From Sanderia malayensis (lineage: Eukaryota; Cnidaria; Scyphozoa; Semaeostomeae; Pelagiidae), in contig RQOL01000729.1 of assembly GCA_013076295.1 (NCBI GenBank), positions 4,960,001 through 5,024,000 on the forward strand: a DNA stretch of 64,000 bases. The letters run 5' to 3'. The first letter of the stretch is position 1, and every line of letters begins with the position of its first letter. This document shows positions 44,070 to 57,018 of this stretch, piece by piece. Made by a program: the position numbers and the translations under genes. The notes under the pieces are model-generated. The model had not been told where the DNA came from. It searched no databases and worked only from the letters and a program-made list of their open reading frames with translations.

Positions 44070-44540
44070 TATTGTAGGGTTTGTATTCTAGGGTATGTAT
44101 TGTAGGGTATGTATTGTAGGGTATGTATTGTAGGGTATGTATTTTAGGGTATTTATAGTAGGGTATGTTATGTAGGGTATGTATTGTAGGGTATGTATGT
44201 AGGGTATGTATGTAGGGTATGTATGTAGGGTATGTATGTAGGGTATGTATGTAGGGTATGTATGTAGGGTATGTATGTAGGGTATGTATGTAGGGTATGT
44301 ATGTAGGGTATGTATGTAGGGTATGTATGTATGTATGTATGTATGTATGTATGTATGTATGTAGGTATGTAGGTATGTATGTATATTATGTATAGTATTT
44401 TTATATATAGTATATAGGGTATATATTTATGTATATATTTATGTATAGTATATTTATGTATGTATCTATGTATTTATGTTGATGTATATATTTATGTATA
44501 TCCTTATGTATAGTAATGTTAATGTTTATATGTAATACTT
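44070..44540. repeat. 13/14-bp minisatellite grading into (GTAT)n
   Basis: TATTGTAGGGTATG units become TATGTATGTAGGG (13 bp, about 10 copies, 44180-44320), then pure GTAT and looser TATTTATG. It is the complement type of the CATA tract at 42777, so the 1.1 kb between them is flanked by inverted simple repeats. Confidence 0.9.
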
Positions 44541-44560
44541 CTTTTTATAACTTTTGTAAA

Positions 44561-45340
44561 TTTTCAAAAAAGATGACTGCAAAGCAGACACTGTCCTTCT
44601 TTGTGAGCAAATAATCTTCATATCAACCTTAACAAATAATAACATGAACTCACCTGATTATAATAATATTCACAAGGAATGTTCCCACACAACAAGCATT
44701 CACTTCATGTTTGAGCACCGTAAACACAAGAAGACATCATATAATATACTTTATAGCATGTGTTGGCAAATCTCAGTTTTTTCATCTGGATTTAAGTCTG
44801 TAAATACAAGTAATTCATTTTAACTCCAAATTATTAATTACCCCTACACCATGTATGCACCCAGTCAAACAGGCAGTATGTTTACCTTCTTACCTTTCCT
44901 CAACTTTCCATGGCCTTAGCCTACAGATCATGACATTCATAACAACAGCTAACAAAATCCGCACAACCAGTTTGTGAAAAATTATCTATTTTTCCACATA
45001 TTATACATTAAATTCACCAAATCAATCACTTCTTTTTATACTCACAAGTTCTCCTTACTAATTTTCCTCATCAAATGAATAATCTTTCAGACACATTTTT
45101 TTAAGGTTCACGTTAACGTTAACGACTAATAAAAATAATGATACATCAATATGAAAAAACTAACCTTGGTCTTTTGAAAATTTGAATATTCGCCTGGCCT
45201 GGAGCAAGGCATCATCACAAGTGAATCTTCTAACCGTTCCTGTTCGAACAATTGATTACGAAAAGAATCATCACTTCGTCGCAAAGAATCGAATTTGCAG
45301 GCCAACAGTATTGCAACAACAATCATATACGAAACAACAA
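44561..45340. repeat. Diverged tail of the 2.4-kb unit
   Basis: Similar in order to 46970-47777 (GCAAAGCAG..ACACTGTC, ACATGAACTCACCTGA, TTCACAAGGAATG) but clearly older. It implies that a fourth, diverged unit once preceded the three near-identical copies. A minus-strand exon-like segment (about 44653-44717) keeps an open frame relative to the younger units. Confidence 0.75.
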
Positions 45341-46045
45341 CGAGGCGCGGCGGCACCGAATAGAGGCTACTCATCTCCCACCTATCAAATTAGGGCGGGA
45401 AATTTTAAAATTTCTCTTGCGCCAAGACCGTCCGTAAACACGAAAAAAATTTTTTTCAACCCCACTGCAGCACCAAAATTTTTCAACGTAAGTATACGCA
45501 AAATTTCATTTCTACAATTATGAACTAAATATATATTTTAAAACATTCACACATGACACAAATAAGCACAAGACACATACTAACACTGCAATTAACTTTA
45601 AATAACATTTTTGTCTCATTTTTAACCTTTTTAATGCAATTTCTCTCTTGCAGGCAATTCAACATTCAACTTTTCTCTACATACACCTTGGTAAGCATTT
45701 TACAAACATTGTTTCTCCTCCAACTGCCCTTACTTCTCCTTTGTCAGGAATATTCTGCTGTGAACACAATAAACAACTGCCTATAACATTTTTGTCTCAA
45801 TTTTCATTTTTCTTATGCAATTTTTTCTCTTCAAAGCAACTCAACATTCACACTTTTTTTGCACACCTTATGTAAGTATATTTCACAAACTTTATTTCTC
45901 ACACAATGGTCTTTAATTGTCCTCTTGCAAGAATAGAGCAGTCAATTAACACTTAACAGATATATTTTCTCTCCTTCATTAACCTCTTGCAATTTTATTA
46001 CCAACATGAAATTTATACCACATATTCATTCATAGATTCTTTACA

Positions 46046-46683
46046 ATGGCCTCCAATCAATCTGATGAGGAACTTCTTCGTGAAGATGACACTCCTATGC
46101 AGCCTCAACAACACAACATCACAATATCTTTCCAAGGAGAAATAAAGGTTATTATCAACACTTACTTAATTACACTATACAAGTCTCAATGCCATTACTT
46201 TACTTTTTACATTGTTCAAAGCAACCTTGACTTGACTTCTCTCTTCACCACTTCCATCCTTTCAGATGTTCCCATTTGAAAATATTGCCAAACTAAAAAA
46301 AGAATGTTCTGCCAACTTTAAATTTGAAAAACACACCAAGTTCAACTTTGTAACAATGCAAGGAAACCGAATTGAAAAGGAGAAGCTGAAGTAAGTTACT
46401 TCCAACATACCCATTATTATCTACTGTCTTTCACCAATTCTTCTCAACATTGCATGGAATCCTCTATGACACAACCAAGCATTGTTTTAAAAACAAATAT
46501 TTTCTTTGCAGGTCAACAGACAGGATGAAAATTAATCTAATTAGAAAAAAAACACAAAATAAGAAAAAAAAGTTTACTTTTAAGCCAGGATCAAGCAGAT
46601 CACCTTTCATGTGGACTAACATGCCCACACGTGATCTACAAAAGACAATGATGGATATGGCTAAGATTTCAGAAAAAAAATAG
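46046..46683 (+). CDS. Spliced 132-aa gene, tandem copy 1
   Basis: Three coding exons: 46046-46147, 46266-46390 and 46512-46683. Introns are GT-AG (donor AAGGTTATT, acceptor CCTTTCAG; donor AAGTAAGT, acceptor CTTTGCAG) and the joined frame is open to TAG. The N-terminus is acidic (SDEELLREDDTPMQ), the middle Lys-rich (NIAKLKKECSANFKFEKH) and the end basic with Trp/Met (SPFMWTNMPTRDLQKTMMDM). Upstream, GTAAGT donors follow short exons at about 45360-45489, 45654-45691 and 45837-45871, so the transcript probably has several 5' untranslated exons. No family is recognised. Residue 6 is Ser here and Thr in copies 2 and 3. Confidence 0.7.
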
Positions 46684-48482
46684 CCTTAACCTTTGTTGTC
46701 TTCTCAGCATAATATCACAGACACAAATAAAATTATGCCTTTCTTTTGACAAATTCTTCCCGTGCTGCAGTCTAAATTGAAAATGAATACAAACTACAAA
46801 CACTATTTTGGCCTATACTGTGATATTATGCACCCACATGCTTTTTCCTTTTTATCAATTTCCTTTATGTTATTGTATTTATTTATTTGTCAGTGTTGTT
46901 TAATGATATATTTGTTGTATGTATAGTAAGTAAATGTTTTTGTTTGTAAATTGTTTCATTCATGCAAAGATATCATTGCAAAGCAGCAGACACTGTCTAT
47001 TTTTTTGAACAAATCTTTATATACTTAACATGAACTCACCTGACTACAATAATGTTCACAAGGAATGGCAACACACCACAAGAATTCACTTTATGTCTGA
47101 GGGCACCTGAAACACAAGAAGAAGACATCGTATAAGGCTCATTGGCTCAGCTCACTTCTCCTAATTTCGCCTTAACTCTATGCATGTAAGTAATTTATTT
47201 TCAAATGAATTACTTAAATTAAGCCAATGTATTCATCCAGTCAAACAATAAGTATGATTAGGTAATACCTTCTTAACTTTGGTGAACCTTCCATGGCCTA
47301 CTGCATTCTTGCTTTTCCTGTCTTTCAACACGCGTGTTTTGCAGCATATAACACCTGACACATAATCAATGTTGTTCATTACAATCAAATAAATTTACAT
47401 GATCATTAGATGATACTTGATTGCAATGATCTCCACGGAATATATTCACATTCGTTCAACGAGTTCTATAGCACAAAGAACAAGAACACCCCTTCCTTTC
47501 CCTTGCGTCCTGTTGTTGTTGTTGCATTCCTCGAATAGATTATCATTCATAACAGCTAACATAATGCGCACAACCCGTCAGTGAGAAATGACCTATTTCT
47601 AGATTATATGCATAAAATTCAAGAAATTATTTCTGCTTATACTTACAACTTCCCTTCCACGACCACACTTCTCCCGACCAAAGAACAAAAACGCCATTTT
47701 TCTCTTCTTTCAAAGGGTGCGAGGTACATGTTGTTGCTGTTGTTGTGTTGAACTTCCACTGTCCAATACATCATCACCGAGGCGCGGCGGCGCCGAATAG
47801 AGGCTACTCATCTCCCACCTATCAAATTAGGGCGGGAAATTTTAAAATTTCTCTTGCGCCAAGACCGTCCGTAAACACGAAAAAAATTTTTTTCAACCCC
47901 ACTGCAGCACCAAAATTTTTCAACGTAAGTATACGCAAAATTTCATTTCTACAATTATGAACTAAATATATATTTTAAAACATTCACACATGACACAAAT
48001 AAGCACAAGACACATACTAACACTGCAACTAACTTTAAATAACATTTTTGTCTCATTTTTAACCTTTTTAATGCAATTTCTCTCTTGCAGGCAATTCAAC
48101 ATTCAACTTTTCTCTACATACACCTTGGTAAGCATTTTGCAAACATTGTTTCTCCTCCAACTGCCCTTACTTCTCCTTTGTCAGGAATATTCTGCTGTGA
48201 ACACAATAAACAACTGCCTATAACATTTTTGTCTCAATTTTCATTTTTCTTATGCAATTTTTTCTCTTCAAAGCAACTCAACATTCACACTTTTTTTGCA
48301 CACCTTATGTAAGTATATTTCACAAACTTTATTTCTCACACAATGGTCTTTAATTGTCCTCTTGCAAGAATACAGCAGTCAATTAACACTTAACAGATAT
48401 ATTTTCTCTCCTTCATTAACCTCTTGCAATTTTATTACCAACATGAAATTTATACCACATATTCATTCATAGATTCTTTACA

Positions 48483-49120
48483 ATGGCCTCCAATCAAACT
48501 GATGAGGAACTTCTTCGTGAAGATGACACTCCTATGCAGCCTCAACAACACAACATCACAATATCTTTCCAAGGAGAAATAAAGGTTATTATCAACACTT
48601 ACTTAATTACACTATACAAGTCTCAATGCCATTACTTTACTTTTTACATTGTTCAAAGCAACCTTGACTTGACTTCTCTCTTCACCACTTCCATCCTTTC
48701 AGATGTTCCCATTTGAAAATATTGCCAAACTAAAAAAAGAATGTTCTGCCAACTTTAAATTTGAAAAACACACCAAGTTCAACTTTGTAACAATGCAAGG
48801 AAACCGAATTGAAAAGGAGAAGCTGAAGTAAGTTACTTCCAACATACCCATTATTATCTACTGTCTTTCACCAATTCTTCTCAACATTGCATGGAATCCT
48901 CTATGACACAACCAAGCATTGTTTTAAAAACAAATATTTTCTTTGCAGGTCAACAGACAGGATGAAAATTAATCTAATTAGAAAAAAAACACAAAATAAG
49001 AAAAAAAAGTTTACTTTTAAGCCAGGATCAAGCAGATCACCTTTCATGTGGACTAACATGCCCACACGTGATCTACAAAAGACAATGATGGATATGGCTA
49101 AGATTTCAGAAAAAAAATAG
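48483..49120 (+). CDS. Spliced 132-aa gene, tandem copy 2
   Basis: Exons 48483-48584, 48703-48827 and 48949-49120, 2437 bases after copy 1 with identical splice sites and no break. Kept open in all three copies. Residue 6 is Thr. Confidence 0.7.
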
Positions 49121-50920
49121 CCTTAACCTTTGTTGTCTTCTCTGCATAATATCACAGACACAAGTAAAATTATGCCTTTCTTTTGACAAATTCTTCCCGT
49201 GCTGCAGTCTAAATTGAAAATGAATACAAACTACAAACACTATTTTGGCCTATACTGTGATATTATGCACCCACATGCTTTTTCCTTTTTATCAATTTCC
49301 TTTATGTTATTGTATTTATTTATTTGTCAGTGTTGTTTAATGATATATTTGTTGTATGTATAGTAAGTAAATGTTTTTGTTTGTAAATTGTTTCATTCAT
49401 GCAAAGATATCATTGCAAAGCAGCAGACACTGTCTATTTTTTTGAACAAATCTTTATATACTTAACATGAACTCACCTGACTACAATAATGTTCACAAGG
49501 AATGGCAACACACCACAAGAATTCACTTTATGTCTGAGGGCACCTGAAACACAAGAAGAAGACATCGTATAAGGCTCATTGGCTCAGCTCACTTCTCCTA
49601 ATTTCGCCTTAACTCTATGCATGTAAGTAATTTATTTTCAAATGAATTACTTAAATTAAGCCAATGTATTCATCCAGTCAAACAATAAGTATGATTAGGT
49701 AATACCTTCTTAACTTTGGTGAACCTTCCATGGCCTACTGTCATTCTTGCTTTTCCTGTCTTTCAACACGCGTGTTTTGCAGCATATAACACCTGACACA
49801 TAATCAATGTTGTTCATTACAATCAAATAAATTTACATGATCATTAGATGATACTTGATTGCAATGATCTCCACGGAATATATTCACATTCGTTCAACGA
49901 GTTCTATAGCACAAAGAACAAGAACACCCTTCCTTTCCCTTGCGTCCTGTTGTTGTTGTTGCATTCCTCGAATAGATTATCATTCATAACAGCTAACATA
50001 ATGCGCACAACCCGTCAGTGAGAAATGACCTATTTCTAGATTATATGCATAAAATTCAAGAAATTATTTCTGCTTATACTTACAACTTCCCTTCCACGAC
50101 CACACTTCTCCCGACCAAAGAACAAAAACGCCATTTTTCTCTTCTTTCAAAGGGTGCGAGGTACATGTTGTTGCTGTTGTTGTGTTGAACTACCACTGTC
50201 CATTACATCATCACCGAGGCGCGGCGGCGCCGAATAGAGGCTACTCATCTCCCACCTATCAAATTAGGGCGGGAAATTTTAAAATTTCTCTTGCGCCAAG
50301 ACCGTCCGTAAACACGAAAAAAATTTTTTTCAACCCCACTGCAGCACCAAAATTTTTCAACGTAAGTATACGCAAAATTTCATTTCTACAATTATGAACT
50401 AAATATATATTTTAAAACATTCACACATGACACAAATAAGCACAAGACACATACTAACACTGCAACTAACTTTAAATAACATTTTTGTCTCATTTTTAAC
50501 CTTTTTAATGCAATTTCTCTCTTGCAGGCAATTCAACATTCAACTTTTCTCTACATACACCTTGGTAAGCATTTTGCAAACATTGTTTCTCCTCCAACTG
50601 CCCTTACTTCTCCTTTGTCAGGAATATTCTGCTGTGAACACAATAAACAACTGCCTATAACATTTTTGTCTCAATTTTCATTTTTCTTATGCAATTTTTT
50701 CTCTTCAAAGCAACTCAACATTCACACTTTTTTTGCACACCTTATGTAAGTATATTTCACAAACTTTATTTCTCACACAATGGTCTTTAATTGTCCTCTT
50801 GCAAGAATACAGCAGTCAATTAACACTTTAACAGATATATTTTCTCTCCTTCATTAACCTCTTGCAATTTTATTACCAACATGAAATTTATACCACATAT
50901 TCATTCATAGATTCTTTACA

Positions 50921-51558
50921 ATGGCCTCCAATCAAACTGATGAGGAACTTCTTCGTGAAGATGACACTCCTATGCAGCCTCAACAACACAACATCACAAT
51001 ATCTTTCCAAGGAGAAATAAAGGTTATTATCAACACTTACTTAATTACACTATACAAGTCTCAATGCCATTACTTTACTTTTTACATTGTTCAAAGCAAC
51101 CTTGACTTGACTTCTCTCTTCACCACTTCCATCCTTTCAGATGTTCCCATTTGAAAATATTGCCAAACTAAAAAAAGAATGTTCTGCCAACTTTAAATTT
51201 GAAAAACACACCAAGTTCAACTTTGTAACAATGCAAGGAAACCGAATTGAAAAGGAGAAGCTGAAGTAAGTTACTTCCAACATACCCATTATTATCTACT
51301 GTCTTTCACCAATTCTTCTCAACATTGCATGGAATCCTCTATGACACAACCAAGCATTGTTTTAAAAACAAATATTTTCTTTGCAGGTCAACAGACAGGA
51401 TGAAAATTAATCTAATTAGAAAAAAAACACAAAATAAGAAAAAAAAGTTTACTTTTAAGCCAGGATCAAGCAGATCACCTTTCATGTGGACTAACATGCC
51501 CACACGTGATCTACAAAAGACAATGATGGATATGGCTAAGATTTCAGAAAAAAAATAG
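50921..51558 (+). CDS. Spliced 132-aa gene, tandem copy 3
   Basis: Exons 50921-51022, 51141-51265 and 51387-51558. Offset from copy 2 is 2438 because of one extra T in an upstream intron (about 50829). The coding sequence is intact. Confidence 0.7.
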
Positions 51559-52590
51559 CCTTAACCTTTGTTGTCTTCTCTGCATAATATCACAGACACA
51601 AGTAAAATTATGCCTTTCTTTTGACAAATTCTTCCCGTGCTGCAGTCTAAATTGAAAATGAATACAAACTACAAACACTATTTTGGCCTATACTGTGATA
51701 TTATGCACCCACATGCTTTTTCCTTTTTATCAATTTCCTTTATGTTATTGTATTTATTTATTTGTCAGTGTTGTTTAATGATATATTTGTTGTATGTATA
51801 GTAAGTAAATGTTTTTGTTTGTAAATTGTTTCATTCATGCAAAGATATCATTGCAAAGCAGCAGACACTGTCTATTTTTTTGAACAAATCTTTATATACT
51901 TAACATGAACTCACCTGACTACAATAATGTTCACAAGGAATGGCAACACACCACAAGAATTCACTTTATGTCTGAGGGCACCTGAAACACAAGAAGAAGA
52001 CATCGTATAAGGCTCATTGGCTCAGCTCACTTCTCCTAATTTCGCCTTAACTCTATGCATGTAAGTAATTTATTTTCAAATGAATTACTTAAATTAAGCC
52101 AATGTATTCATCCAGTCAAACAATAAGTATGATTAGGTAATACCTTCTTAACTTTGGTGAACCTTCCATGGCCTACTGTCATTCTTGCTTTTCCTGTCTT
52201 TCAACACGCGTGTTTTGCAGCATATAACACCTGACACATAATCAATGTTGTTCATTACAATCAAATAAATTTACATGATCATTAGATGATACTTGATTGC
52301 AATGATCTCCACGGAATATATTCACATTCGTTCAACGAGTTCTATAGCACAAAGAACAAGAACACCCCTTCCTTTCCCTTGCGTCCTGTTGTTGTTGTTG
52401 CATTCCTCGAATAGATTATCATTCATAACAGCTAACATAATGCGCACAACCCGTCAGTGAGAAATGACCTATTTCTAGATTATATGCATAAAATTCAAGA
52501 AATTATTTCTGCTTATACTTACAACTTCCCTTCCACGACCACACTTCTCCCGACCAAAGAACAAAACGCCATTTTTCTCTTCTTTCAAAG

Positions 52591-53817
52591 CCACACAAGA
52601 ATCACAAAAGAGCAACAACGAGACAATGCACCGAATAGAGGCTACAATTCTTTCAAATTGGCGCGAATTTAAAATAGCAATTGCGTCTTTACTTTGTTGG
52701 TGGTAGCAAATGTAAAACTTTTTGTGCAATTTCTGACTGTCGTATAAATCGCCAGAGAATAAATGATATCAATTATATATATCGTTTGATAAAAAAATTG
52801 ATAGCAAAAGTGCATTTTTGTAATTGGTAAGTGGAATGTTCATATTTGCTTCTCCTAAACTTTCCTCTACACGCTACAAAGTTTAACTTACAGCGTCTTC
52901 CTTAAAGCAACTTTGTGTTTCATTACATCGCATTTCATTGCTTTTTCTCAGGGTATCATCAATTGGTTTGTAATTGTCATTGGTGAAAGTAATTCTCAAT
53001 TACTCATTTGTAAATAACAAAGTAAAGTTTTTTAATAAAGTAAGTGTTTCACTCCTTCACTTTGACATTTTTTCTTATTTCTTCACTCAATCAACATAAT
53101 AATATACAAGTTTACATGTTAAACATTGTTAGTATAATGGCAACTTTCTGTTTACAAGATAATCAATTCATCCAAAATATTTTTCTTCTTTTGCAAAAAC
53201 AGGGTTTCAAAAAAGTTGATTCCTCGAAATATTTGGTGAGTGTGACAACAATTGTTCCTATACAAAGCCTATTTTAATTAATGTTTAAATGCCTCACTCT
53301 ATAATGTACATTCATATCCCCAATCTGAACCTTAGCTACTATAAAGTGGTATTAACAATTGCAACAATTTCTTATCAATAGAAAGCAAATTTACTGCATA
53401 ATGCAAATAAAATCTAGCCTTTACAAACACATCAAATGTAGGTTTATGAATTTTTCTTTGCGAAAATGAAATGGATGATTAACTTTTCCAATTTATACAT
53501 TATCACAACTGTTTTCCTTTTAGCTCTTGAAGAACACAATAGAAAGAGTGAGGTAGGTGATAAGATAAAGTGCTCCAACATTTTTATTTGGAAACTTTAA
53601 ATAACCAATAATTTAATTCTACAGTCAAGAGTAATCCCAAACATTTCTTACAATTATGTTTTAAATTATTTATTTTATCTTGCAGCTCACCACAAAACAA
53701 CAAGCCCATCCACTTGCTCACAAAAATCACTCTTATTTCAAATTTTAACATTTTCACTTAAATTGGGTTGCATATAAAACAAATTTTTTTTCTTTTTTTT
53801 ATATCACATCTTGCAAA
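52591..53817. other. Diverged upstream region of the Helitron gene
   Basis: Begins with AACAACGAGACAATGCACCGAATAGAGGCTAC, related to the start of the 2437-bp unit (CGAGGCGCGGCGG..CCGAATAGAGGCTAC). This suggests the same promoter/5'-exon module precedes both the 132-aa gene and the Helitron gene. Short frames here are not convincing genes. Confidence 0.5.
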
Positions 53818-54760
53818 ATGCCAAAAAAAGCCAGAAAGGGCATTACTGGCACCAGTCGTCGTAATCAAATGCGGGATGCAGCTCGCCGCCGTCGTGAGAA
53901 TAACCAACAACCTCATCCTGTTGATTTACCACCTAATAATAATATGGTACAGGAAGCAGTCAATGATCTTCACCAGTTGCAGCAAGAATACCCTCAGCAA
54001 CCAGCCCCAGAATATCAACCACTCCCAGTTCATCATCCACAGATGCAGGCATTGCATGTGCCATGGCAACTACCTGTGATGCTTCCCAACTATGGACTTA
54101 TAGCAGTACCACAACTAATAAACAATTGCTTGCAATATCCTGCAGCACTGGCTCCTCAACTTCAGGTAAACACAACCCTAGAATTTGTGCTAAACTTTTC
54201 AAATCAGTTCAACCATATATTATACAGCTTTTTGTAATTAAAAACTATCAAAATTAAATCAGTTATTATATCAACCAAATTATCAATATTTTTCTATCTG
54301 CAGGTACCGCCGATGGTTATGCAGTTGCAACAACCCCTTCTGAATCGTAATCATGAAGGTCAAGCAGCAATACAAACGGCAGATGTGGAGATGCTTAATG
54401 TAAATCAAGCTCAAAATGACAATGAGGTAAAATAAAATTCTTAACACAAGCTAACTACAGTTAAGGAAGTCCATTTTCCATAACCCAAATGCCTCATGTA
54501 ATTTGGCTATTTTATAAATGTATCATACGTTTCCATATGAATTTTTATCAATTTACATAATCACACAGTAATGACATTTAAATTTCCAATAACTAATAAC
54601 TAAAATAACTAATTTCATTTAATTTTCATTATTAACAGATACGGCCAATGCAGATGCAACCCCAAACACATATTGAAAATAAAATAATGAAATTGAAAGG
54701 CCAGCACAACCTGATGAAATCAACGTGGAACAACACATTCCAATTCCACATGATAATCAG
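53818..54760 (+). pseudogene. 5' exons of the Helitron protein (Gln/Pro-rich leader)
   Basis: Exon 1 (53818-54165) starts MPKKARKGITGTSRRNQMRD, a basic nuclear-signal-like head, then Gln/Pro-rich sequence. Exon 2 (54304-54426) is 123 nt and exon 3 (54639-54760) is 122 nt. The other exons are in phase 0, so exon 3 has lost one base (about 54695). All borders are GT-AG. A Gln-rich leader before the Helitron N-terminal domain is variable in the family. Confidence 0.7.
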
Positions 54761-54930
54761 GTAAAAAAGACTACCATCACAATTGGCTTAAAATAAACCA
54801 GTCATTCTCCATAGGACCATGTCACGAAATTATTTTGCTCTCTAAATAGACACATCTTCACAAGTTTCAGTTTTATGCATTTCAAAACACATGATTGAAT
54901 TATATTAACTTAGATTGCATTGCATTTCAG

Positions 54931-56893
54931 GATCCACAAATATTGCCTGCTGCTATGGAATTGCAACCCAACCTTGAAAATGAGAATGAAGAGAATGAAA
55001 TAGCGGTACAACCACAAGAAGTTGAAATGCATGACGAAATCCCACCACAACATCAAGATGATGTCCCCCAACCCATCGAACATCAAGAAAGGGAAGTAAA
55101 TCAACCTATTCTTGAAATTCCTCAATTCTCCCCAATGCCTCATCATCTTGGGAAAATGACCAGAACATGTATTCACTGTGAAGCGAAGTACTTCCGAGAG
55201 GAACTCAACTCAAAAAGGCAATACAACAAATGTTGTATGGGAGGATTAATAACTCTCGATCCCATTCAACCACCCCCGGCAAATGTGATGCATTTATACA
55301 CTGGAACTACTGAGGAATCTAAATATTTTCTCAAAAATTTCCGTAGATACAATTCACTAATGGCGATGGCATCCTGGACAGCTAACGTTGTAAGACATGC
55401 TAATGCAGGACCACCAGTCATCACCATACATGGAAGTGCATACCATATGACAGGTAAATATAACGTCTCTCATAATATGCTACATTTCCATATAATACCT
55501 TCACTTGATGAAACGGATGTTGACAGAACCCTCATGTTTTTCCCACCCAACATACAATGAATAATCTCTCTGTATGCTTGCCTGAATATCAAGAGTTGTC
55601 CAATCGAAAATCAAGGCGCTTTATGATGCTTTTATAACAAAGCACTTGCTGCATTGAAAATTACAGTTGATATAACGAAGTACAATTTAGAGTGTTTCTT
55701 TCAATTCAACAGGGGTAACTGAAACCGACAGAACCCGAAAATATGCAGAATTATACATTATGGACACCCAACAAGCACTGCAAGACGCCAGAACACAGCC
55801 AGAGAACAAAACTTGGACTTAGACATGGTGGCGCTGCTGCAAAACGAATTGATGGCAGTAAATCGATTTGCTCAACATTTTAAAACAATGGGAGAAGTAC
55901 TGGAAGAGCAAAGGCAGCAAGCTATTGCCAATGATCAGCCAATTCCCACGTTCAAGATGATTATTACCGGTCGCCCAGAACAAGATCGAAGATATGATAA
56001 TCCACTGCCAGAGAAATTGCAGCAGTCTACACTACACGCAATGGCGGTGCTCCTAATCCCGAGAATAGAGAGCTTCAAATTCGAACAAGGCGTGGTAATC
56101 TTATGAAGATTAATGCCTTAGCTCCTGTTGCGGATCCTCTAACCTATCCATTGTTGTTCTTTCAGGGTGATCCTGGATACAGCTTGGACCTTCAACGTCT
56201 ACCTACACGTCGAGGACAAGACCAGGAAAATCCTGATCGTAACCACCGTATCCGACTCACAATCGCCGAATATTATTCGTACCGAATACAGGTCAGAAAT
56301 CAACTGTCTACCATTCACAGGGCAACACTTCTCTTTCAGCAATATCTGGTGGATGCATACACCAAAATAGAAGGAAACAAGCTCAATGGATTTTGCAAAA
56401 TCAACGGCAAATACGTGCTGACAGTTATCGAGGCCTGATGGATCACCTGAACAGAAGGGCTGAAATCGAAAATCAAATGGCCAGGGCAAACAATCCCAAC
56501 GAACCCCTTCATATTGATGTCGGTCGTGTTGTCATACTTCCCTCATCTTTTTTGGGCAGTCAACGAAATATGTACCAGAACTTTCAAGATGCAATGACCA
56601 TCGTAAGAAAGTATGGCAAGCCTGACATCTTCCTAACCATGACGGCCAATCCCAATGGAAGGAGATTTCAGAAAACATTCTACCACACCAGAAGGCGAAT
56701 GACCGACCTGACATCGTCACACGAGTATTTCAACTCAAACTACAAGAACTACTGGAAGATATCCTTCACAAGCACATTCTAGGACATACCATTGCACATG
56801 TATATGTCATTGAATTTCAAAAGAGAGGACTACCACATGCTCACATGATTCTGTTCCTGTCTGAGGCTGATAGACCACGAACACCCGAAGAGG
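54931..56893 (+). pseudogene. Helitron-like N-terminal and HUH (Rep) nuclease domain
   Basis: 54931-55560 carries the conserved head: HHLGKMTRTCIHCEAKYF, CCMGGLITLDPI, SKYFLKNFRRYNSLMAMAS and IHGSAYHMTGK. After an intron-like or inserted stretch (55561-55715), YAELYIMDTQQALQDAR resumes. Further frames give the DPLTYPLLFFQGDPGY, EYYSYRIQVR and FQQYLVDAYTKIE blocks, then VVILPSSFLGSQRNMYQNFQ, DAMTIVRKYGKPDIFLTMTA and the HUH site GLPHAHMILFL (His codons 56835 and 56841). At least three shifts (near 55815, 56103-56400 and 56695) break it. The HUH nuclease nicks DNA in rolling-circle transposition. Confidence 0.92.
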
Positions 56894-57018
56894 TAACATC
56901 TACAACAATAATTTATATATAGAATTAGGAATATAATTATCAGTTGTATTGCTTAGTATAAACACAATCCATTTGAAACTGTAAAACTTACATATGCTAT
57001 TTTTCTTCGAAACCTACA

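Larger units (their letters stand above)
45341..52590. repeat. 2437-bp unit in three near-identical tandem copies
   Basis: Unit starts at 45341, 47778 and 50215 (period 2437; one extra T in the third, at about 50829). Copies differ by a handful of substitutions, so the expansion is recent or kept uniform by conversion. Each unit carries 5' untranslated-type exons and a three-exon coding region. The third copy ends at 52590, after which a diverged relative of the unit's first part continues. Confidence 0.97.

Noticed and set aside
44070..44330. Telomere-like GTAGGG repeats
   Set aside because: The unit is 13-14 bp and grades into GTAT; it is not TTAGGG and not terminal.
45126..45374. 82-aa minus-strand frame with a membrane-like segment
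   Set aside because: It spans the relic-unit junction and is not kept in the other copies.
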